The position numbers and the translations under genes were made by a program. Shown here one piece after another: positions 56,859 to 64,000 of a stretch of 64,000 bases of DNA. This DNA is from Piscicola geometra (lineage: Eukaryota; Annelida; Clitellata; Hirudinida; Piscicolidae). How positions within the stretch are numbered: the stretch's first letter is position 1; each line of letters begins with the position of its first letter. The notes under the pieces are model-generated. The model did not search any database. It was not told where the DNA came from and saw nothing but the letters and a program-made list of their open reading frames with translations. The DNA lies in NCBI GenBank assembly GCA_943735955.1, contig OX030966.1, positions 5,208,893-5,272,892 of the forward strand, in the 5' to 3' direction.

Positions 56859-59249
56859 CTTTACGCTCATCCCATACATTTTCAATCACCTCCCCATCAT
56901 CATCATCATCATCGATAGCATCATCATCATCATCATCATCATCGATAGCATCATCATCATCATCATCGATAGCATCATCATCATCAGCATCATCCTCACC
57001 ATCAAACTCTCCAGCAACCCCAAAAGCCACCCAACGTGCCCTAATATCCGTGGTGCTTTGGGACGAAGAACCAACCACACTAGCATGCCGTGAAAATAAA
57101 TACATTTCAAGATAAACCTCACATGACTGAACACATCACGTGAAAGAATCATCAGTTATTATTAATATTCTATAAGATATTATTATTATCATATATGAAA
57201 TTGCCTACTACTATTGCATTCTAGGAGGATAATTGACTTCTTAGTCCGTTTTTACGTTTCATGAAATGAATTTGAGGTTTGAAAGAATGTATGAAAAGTT
57301 TCGGAAGAAATTGTGGCCGTTGTATTTTTTATAATTAAAAACAATAATAATAATATTGTTGATTGAGTATGAAATATAACAAATCCGAATGTTTGTGTGT
57401 GTGGCTTGTGTTTCTATTTACAGTGCACAGTGCATTAGGTGTTTGGATGAATGAACATCACTACCAGAACCCCCCCCCCCCCTTTGGTGAACCATCTCCA
57501 CCACCTACCCACCACATTTACCTCCCCCCTCTTCCTCACACCCCTTTCCCCCCTCCCCTCCATCACAATCCCTTGGGATCCCATATATGCAGCTGTTTCC
57601 TCCATATCTTTATCAACGTATCCCAACTTCTCCTGCTGTACTTGGCGTCTTTTTCCGGTGTGACTGGATGAAAACGAGTTCTTTGGGACCTGTGTGGAGG
57701 AGGTGGATGAGGGATGGATGGATGAGTGGTTGAGGGATGGATGGATGGGTGGTTGAGGGATGGATGGATGGGTGGTTGAGGGATGGATGGATGGGTGGTT
57801 GAGGAGTGGATGGATGGGTGGTTGAGGGGTGGATGGATGGGTGGTTTAGGAGTGGATGGGTGGGTGGTTGAGGGGTGGATGAATGGGTGGTTGAGGAGTG
57901 GATGGGTGGGTGGTTGTGTGGTGGATGGATGTTCTACGTGTGGTTGTTGTAGTCTGGTTAAAATGACTGTTGGGCTGTTTTGTGGTGTATTAGATATGGT
58001 GCTGTGAGAGGTTGTAGTGGTTGGTGAGAATTAGTATACTAATTAGAAATAATGATTATTAATTAATAATGTCATTATAATAAAAAGCCACAAAACCTAG
58101 GCACAGTGGATAAGTAGTTTTGGTATTCTGGTGTGTCTTTGCCATACTGAATCTGCTTCTTTCTCCTGCTCAGTACTGCTGCGTCTGTCTCCCTCTCTTC
58201 CTCTGTCAGTGTCCTTTTCCTTCTGTAATATATGAGTGCTTCATATGAATGGATGAGAATGGATAGATGGATGAATAAATGAAGTTGTATGGATGGATAG
58301 ATGGGTATGTATGTAAAGATGGATGAATGGATGCTTAGATGGATGCATATATAGATGGAGAGAGGCACAGATGGATGGAGGAAGACAAATGAAAGCACCT
58401 GGCTTTGTTCTCGGCCAGCATGTCTTCTGGCTTCTCCTGGGGGGTTCTGAATGTTGTGGAAGTGTTAGTTCTAAATCAATAAAACAAACAGAAATAAATA
58501 AAAGTACTCAAATACAAGATGATGAAAACAAGAAATAATTACAAAGATGAAGGCAATATACTATGTTGAAAAAATCTCCGAAATGAATTTAGAAGTTGGA
58601 GGCTATTAACTCACTCATCATCATCTTCCTTCTGAGACCACAACTTGACTTCAATGCTGAGTGATGCATATATTGCAAGATGGTGAATTCTTTAACATTA
58701 TGGCTTACAATCAATGCAGATGGAAATGTTTAGTGCAATTGTTCTTACTCCTTCTTCTCTTCAGTCGGCTTGAATAGCGACTGTTTGTAGGGCCTCTCTT
58801 CAACTCTGTTTTTCCTGAGAAATTTTTTTTTCAAATGACGCTGTAATTATTATCAATGTAACTATTAATTTAAGGCAACTGTAATCATTATCAGTGTCAT
58901 GTAATCTCCACAATTATGTGCTTTCAAACATCTGCAAACCTCTTGTTGCTCATCTTCCTCTTCTGGCCATCTGACAGCCTTGGTCTCATCGGACTGCGCA
59001 CATCGTCGTCTGCATCTTCCCCTCTGAAAGTTGATTTAATTATTAATTTTAGATTTAATTTCAATGCAAAAATTGTAATTCAACAATTACATAGTGTCTT
59101 TTGTTATCAATGCAGAGTAGTAATTTGATTGATTAAAATTTAAGCCTTAAATGAAGATTAATTTTTTGATAAATGAAATATTGTGGTTATTACTGGTTTG
59201 CAGCTTTGTCGCTTCTTAAATTGTACCTGCCGATACTTACTGAATCCAT
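56859..59249 (-). CDS. SLBP: Histone stem-loop (RNA hairpin) binding protein, SLBP
   Basis: SLBP binds the 3' stem-loop of replication-dependent histone mRNAs and directs their processing and translation. Phase-consistent exons: 59023-58940, 58814-58749, 58656-58615, 58446-58399, 58222-58097, 57689-57567 and 57079 to about 56859. The RNA-binding domain is unmistakable: [20 protein letters not shown] then [12 protein letters not shown] (exon 58222), and [17 protein letters not shown] then [16 protein letters not shown] (exon 57689). The TPNK phosphorylation motif of human SLBP reads TPEK here. The last exon runs into long Asp tracts (DDDDDD with AI spacers) coded by GAT triplets. Both ends are uncertain: a possible 9-nt first exon (ATGGATTCA, 59249-59241, donor GTAAGT) does not fit the phase of the next exon, and the true stop was not found (donor candidate AAAG/GTAAAG at 56859). 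Confidence 0.87.
57690..57935. repeat. GGATGGATGGGTGGTTGAGG minisatellite in SLBP intron
   Basis: About ten units of roughly 28 bp containing GGATGGATGGGTGGTTGAGG. A related but looser GATGGATGAATG tract lies at 58240-58375. Confidence 0.85.
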
Positions 59250-59554
59250 TTCAGCAACTTCTCAACATTACATTTGTGCGCCAATTATTAGCGTTGTAAT
59301 AAACATTTAAAACAATTAAAAATATTTAATCTATTGTGATTTAAACGTTTTATTTATTTTAAAGACATTTTTAGTATTTATCTTGCATTTTTAACATTAT
59401 TTAAAAAAAAAATTATGTTAATTTCAAGGTCAGACTATTAGACGTTCCGTTTTTCTTTTTGATCCTACAACGTTTTGTCTGTAGCTGCATTTCTGTTGTC
59501 GAACTGACGTCTCGTCTCATCTGAATCATAAGCCGGCGGTAGCAACATTTCGAA
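59250..59554. promoter_or_regulatory. Compact bidirectional promoter region, SLBP / REEP5
   Basis: About 300 bp separate the putative SLBP start (59249, minus) from the REEP5 start (59555, plus). One short interval must therefore serve both directions. It is AT-rich with a more mixed segment GACGTCTCGTCTCATCTGAA (59508-59527) near the REEP5 start. No TATA box is evident. Confidence 0.45.
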
Positions 59555-60785
59555 ATGGCACAAGTAAAGAAGTGGATACAGGAGCTGAGAACGCTTCTGG
59601 AAACTTCTCTTAGCAAACAGAATTTCTTTACCGACCAGCTCAACAAAATCGAACAGAAGACTGGTGTTAAGAAAATTAATCAGGCTCTCGGTACTATTAA
59701 TTAATAATTTTTAATAACTTTAAATTTATCTCATATTTTTATCTCTAAAAAAATTATTCTATCATCTATTTTAATCTTTTAAAATTTAATTTCTTGAGCA
59801 TTAATTTTAAATTATTTATGGATTACTTTTTATTATAAATAAAAATCATACATTCAATTGACTATCAAATGCCGATTTTTTTATTATCATTTAAAATCTA
59901 AAATAAACACAATTAATTATCAATCCACCAGGACTGGTAGTGCTTGTGGCACTCTACTTGATGGTTGGCTACGGAGGTGACTTTGTGTGCAACTTCATCG
60001 GATTCCTGTACCCAGCTTACGCCTCGTGAGTGACCCAACATGCACACCCCTCTAACTAGAGTCTAACATATGTTGCTAGGAAATTCTCAATATTTTTAGA
60101 GTTTTTTTCTAGTATTTTATAATGCATATCCATCTTCCAACTACTCCATTAAACTGAATTTTCTAAAAATCTTTCCTTTCACCATCACCATCGAAAAGCT
60201 CAGAACATTCTTTTCAAATCTTTTCCTACTTAACAATCAACCAACCCACCCACCACCCAACCAACACCAGTATCAAGGCAGTGGAGTCCCCGCAGAAGGA
60301 CGACGACACCAAATGGCTCACCTACTGGGTGGTCTACTCGTTCTTCCACCTCCTCGAGTACTTCACCGACCTCCTCCTCTTCTGGGTGCCCTTCTACTGG
60401 CTCTTCAAGGTCAGTTGAGAGTGATTATATAGCGCAGATTATTTTATTGTCATGGAGAGTGCGGTTTTTGTTTCTTTGAAGATTTTATTTTAGAATGAAA
60501 TACATCTTAAATGTTAAACAAATTAAAAAATATAATGGAATATTAATTGTAAAAGAAAATTATAATTAATAAGTAATAATATAATTTTAAAATAAAGGAA
60601 TGTTCAAATAATTCATTCACCCCCATCTCCTCTTCCCTCACTCATCCAGTGCGCCTTCCTGCTCTACTGCATGGTGCCGACGAACTTCAACGGCTCGATC
60701 GCCATCTACCACAACCTCATCAGGCCCTACTTCCTCAAGCACGAGAAGACCGTCGACAGCCACTTCGAGAAGGGTGTGTGTGTGT

Positions 60786-60818
<33 letters not shown>

Positions 60819-61059
60819 TCTCAGGTTACATGTTACAGTGCTTGTCTGTCTATATGTGCTTAATGTTGCGTTTTTATGTCTGTATTCTTTCTTTTTGCAC
60901 AGTGCCTCTGTACTTCCGTGTTTCGTTTGCATGCGCATACATTAATTAATTGATGTATTTCTCCCGACTAATTACTCCACACAAGCACCCTCACTAACCA
61001 ACCAACCAACAGCCAAGGACTTCGCCAAGGAGCTGACGAAGGATGAGAAGGTGCAGTGA
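59555..61059 (+). CDS. REEP5: REEP5/DP1/Yop1-family ER membrane-shaping protein
   Basis: Five exons in phase: 59555-59690, 59932-60025, 60271-60409, 60650-60773 and 61013-61059; 179 residues (human REEP5 189). The family inserts hairpins into the ER membrane and with reticulons forms tubules. Diagnostic stretch: [40 protein letters not shown], then [17 protein letters not shown] and [14 protein letters not shown]. Two hydrophobic hairpins are visible (about residues 46-76 and 93-141); the C-terminus is short and charged ([15 protein letters not shown]). REEP5 versus REEP6 cannot be separated from sequence alone. (GT)n starts at the exon 4 donor (60774). Confidence 0.93.
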
Positions 61060-61794
61060 GTGGTCACCCTGCTGACCCACCCTGCCCTGCAACCTTCCTT
61101 CTAATTAATTCAACGGACCTTTTAAATCCTCCACACTTTTTTGAATTCACTCTTTTATCATCTAATTGCACTCTCCTTGTGGTGGGTTCCTAGAGCTTAA
61201 TACTTTCCCTCGCTAGGCACCACCCTGCTTTCCCTCACAATTAGTAGATTTAAAACTTTGGTTGTTTCAAGTCGCATACATTATTTGTATGCATTGTTTG
61301 CCTAATTTGTATGCAATGCCATTGTATACATCATTTGTATAAGAGAACATACGCCACCACCAGCTTTGCTACATCTTTTGTGGTTTCTGCTAGATTTATT
61401 TTCTTCTTTCCGCACACGTTTATACTCTCTGATACAACCCTTTGTATGTTACTATGGTTACTGTTGTGCTTGTTGTTGTTGCGTTTGTTTCTGTTGTAGT
61501 TGTTACTATCATTACTGGTGTCTGTATGTTGGCTGTTTCATTGTTGTTGTTGTTTCATGTGTTTGTTGTTTTGTTTTGGCACTTTGATATTGCTTATCCA
61601 ATCATATTCACTTATCTTCAATGTGTTTCTTTGCTTTTGCACAGGTCGCTGTATGTTTGCGTGCATTGTATCACTTATATGTTTATCTATTCATGCATAT
61701 GCATGTTTTTATAAATGTATCATCATCAGCAGCAGCGGCAGGAAGGCAGTGTTTGCGGGTGGTAGACAGGTGTGTTCGTTTGGTTTGCCTCTTC

Positions 61795-61800
61795 AATAAA
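61795..61800 (+). terminator. Candidate poly(A) signal of REEP5
   Basis: AATAAA 736 bp after the REEP5 stop, following a T/G-rich stretch. The interval 61060-61790 contains no credible gene. Confidence 0.4.
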
Positions 61801-62024
61801 GCTTTAGAGAACCTTCCTTCTACGAAGAAACTAGTTAACTATGGAACAGTGTTGTATTTAGTTGCGTGTCCGAGCACTATGTAAAAACGACAATTAATAT
61901 TGTTATGGTCAGCTCTGAGAAGGTGTTGCGTGGTCAGTGTGGTGTGAAGAGGTGTGGTCAAGACTTGGTTGATGGGCATTTAATGACCATTTCCAAGAGG
62001 GCTTTTGTTCGGCAATCTAATGTA

Positions 62025-62190
62025 TTGTCGAGTTGTGGGGTGGGTAGATGAGTGGTTAACGACAAATGGCCATGGGTCGTGGGTTCGATTCCCAAATACC
62101 CGAGTAGCCTGAATTCCTGTAGAGGAGATGCGAGTTGCAAAGAGAAACTAAAAGCTCGTGAATAAAAATCGTAATTTCTTCCTTGTGGCC
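62025..62190 (+). mobile_element. tRNA-derived SINE-like element
   Basis: A near-perfect pol III B box GGTTCGATTCC (62082-62092) lies in a T-arm-like hairpin (GTGGGTTCGATTCCCA). Upstream TAGATGAGTGGTTAACG (about 62045-62061) resembles a degenerate A box, and GGGT/ACCC ends could pair as a partial acceptor stem. A non-tRNA body follows (GAGTAGCCTGAATTCCTGTA to about 62180). Mismatches rule out a functional tRNA, so a SINE head is the best explanation; no flanking duplication was identified. Confidence 0.55.
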
Positions 62191-62524
62191 TGGTGCTCAT
62201 AGGAGACGTTCAAGTATCTCTTGTTAAGTCAGTCTGTCTGCCTGTCTGCAATAGTCTGCACACCTGATGAAGCAGAAGAAAAAAAAAGCTAAAACAAAAA
62301 CTTTTAAAAACAAATTTACAATTCTTTTTTTAAATCAATTTTTTGCAGATCTCAAGCAGGATATATGTAGCTACGCTCAAACCACTGTCGATTTACACCA
62401 TGGAAAGTGAGGGTATATCGAAATGGAACACTCCACTCTCACATCCTTTATCTTTTCACTCACGTGCAGTCTTAATGAGTGTGCATGTTTTGTAGGTCGT
62501 GTGAAATGTGTGTGTTTGAATGAA

Positions 62525-62699
<175 letters not shown>

Positions 62700-62779
62700 C
62701 GCTTCTTTATCGATGCAGCAGCACTCCTAATGCAGTTAACATTTTATGCAATCCTCATATCACTCCGTTTCACACGCAC

Positions 62780-62934
62780 ATCATCATCATCACCACCATA
62801 ATTCTCATCATCAACCAGAATCAATATTATTATAAACATCATTATCATCATCACCATCATCCTCCTTCATCATATCACCAAAAGAGTATCACCACCTTCA
62901 TCATCATCATCATCATCACCATCATCATCATCAC

Positions 62935-62995
<61 letters not shown>

Positions 62996-63063
62996 TTCAT
63001 CATCATCATCATCATCCTTATCATCATCATCATCATCACCCTCATCATCATCATCATCACCAC

Positions 63064-63114
<51 letters not shown>

Positions 63115-63116
63115 GC
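62780..63116. repeat. (ATC)n microsatellite
   Basis: Imperfect then pure CAT triplets. Long Ile, Asp or Met frames are artefacts. Confidence 0.95.
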
Positions 63117-63204
63117 ACACCGCATTCCTATTTCGTCACCTCTATCATCACTCGACCACTTTTGGCTTTCATTAAAAAACGCAACACTGCTAAATTGCGC
63201 TTCG

Positions 63205-63525
63205 TGACGGTGGTGGTGATGATGATGATGATAATTATAGTTCAGATTTTGTCGCTGCTGCTGTGGCGCTTGTTCTGATGATGATAATGATGAAGATGAT
63301 GGTGGTGGTGATGATGATGATGATGATGATGATGATAATGATGAGGATGAGGATGATGATAAGGATGAGAAGAAGAAGGATGATAGTGGTGATGGTGATG
63401 ATGAGGGGATGATGATGATGATAAAGATGATTGGTTATCTTGAAGGTGCTAGTATTTATGATATATATTATATTGGGGAGTGAATGATAATGATGAATAG
63501 AATGATGATGGTGATGATGATGACG
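63205..63525. repeat. (GAT)n / GGT imperfect microsatellite
   Basis: GATGATGATAATGATGAGGA-type sequence. With the preceding (ATC)n tract it makes a large inverted arrangement (ATC then GAT) separated by about 90 bp. From 63530 to 64000 I see no gene or repeat. Confidence 0.85.
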
Positions 63526-64000
63526 CCAAAATGACAGCAGAAGCAGGAAGGAAGAACTTACTGGTGATGAATGTTTGCCCGCATCCTAGAAGCACTTGTG
63601 CGCTCTAAACGCCAGCCTTTCCCTGCCTGCCTCTAATGTCATCTCATCTTGGGTACGAAACTCCCAACCCTTTCCTCTACTAGCGATGGTGCTTCTCATT
63701 TCTTCACTGCTTTTCACTGCCCCAGAAAACTCCGAATAGGGCCGATTAAAATAGAGTGGGTCTTTGTTTTTATTATGCTTTTAATAAACTTTTAATTCTC
63801 AATTAGGTCTGATCGGAGTAACGAACATATGCGACTTGAAAAAAAGTTTTTTTTGTTGAAAGTCATGAATATGTAAGTAGTTGTCGCAGCGAGCATTTCA
63901 TGAAATGTTCTCATGATGCTAGATGGATCGCTAAATAATGCATTTCAATAATATTCAGATCAGCTGTTCATAGGCAATATCAACTCCGACTTCCTTCTCC

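Noticed and set aside
61311..61884. Several overlapping hydrophobic frames after REEP5
   Set aside because: T/G-rich 3' flank; frames overlap in three phases with no splice or family support.

Overview
The window is eukaryotic nuclear DNA from an animal. Genes are split into many short exons with GT-AG introns, the sequence is AT-rich between genes, and simple repeats are very abundant. An innexin points to a protostome. The intron-rich myosin V, the annexin, the collagen-glucosidase and the REEP gene would suit a lophotrochozoan such as an annelid (perhaps a leech) or mollusc; that placement is a guess. No bacterial genes, CRISPR array, rRNA or confident tRNA gene is seen.

Layout. 1-8.9 kb (+): an unrecognised, very Asn-rich low-complexity protein in at least 12 exons, its N-terminus probably off the left edge; one intron holds a 1,030-bp hAT-type non-autonomous transposon with an 8-bp target duplication. 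8.9-11 kb: minisatellites. 11.1-12.4 kb (-): single-exon innexin with CRE and AP-1 motifs upstream. 13.4-16.8 kb (-): an EXD1-like gene (piRNA-pathway pseudo-exonuclease family) in 8 exons. 17.6-35.6 kb (+): a complete class V myosin whose 45 exons join in phase to 1,830 residues. 36.5-39.0 kb (+): an unrecognised secreted, Cys-rich glycoprotein with a predicted GPI-anchor signal, whose middle is built from tiny phase-1 symmetric exons. 40.8-42.1 kb (+): an unrecognised multi-pass membrane protein. 42.5-44.3 kb (-): GAPR-1/GLIPR2-like CAP protein. 44.9-48.5 kb (+): four-repeat annexin. 49.6-56.6 kb (-): GH65 protein-glucosylgalactosylhydroxylysine glucosidase (PGGHG/ATHL1) with a predicted signal peptide. 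56.9-59.2 kb (-): histone stem-loop binding protein (SLBP) with a poly-Asp tail. 59.6-61.1 kb (+): REEP5/DP1, divergent from SLBP. 61-64 kb: a tRNA-derived SINE-like element and microsatellites.

The genes are unrelated housekeeping or tissue genes and do not form a pathway, although PGGHG (collagen sugar turnover), innexin (gap junctions) and annexin/CAP/myosin V (membrane trafficking) are typical metazoan functions. The most unusual points are the micro-exon GPI protein, a short repeat family whose four copies all lie beside splice sites (two as an inverted pair around an in-phase motor exon of myosin V), a second unnamed dispersed repeat with five copies, and a consistent arrangement in which GT runs follow donors and CA runs precede acceptors.

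Exon models were built by hand from splice consensus, reading-frame phase and family resemblance; none has transcript support here.
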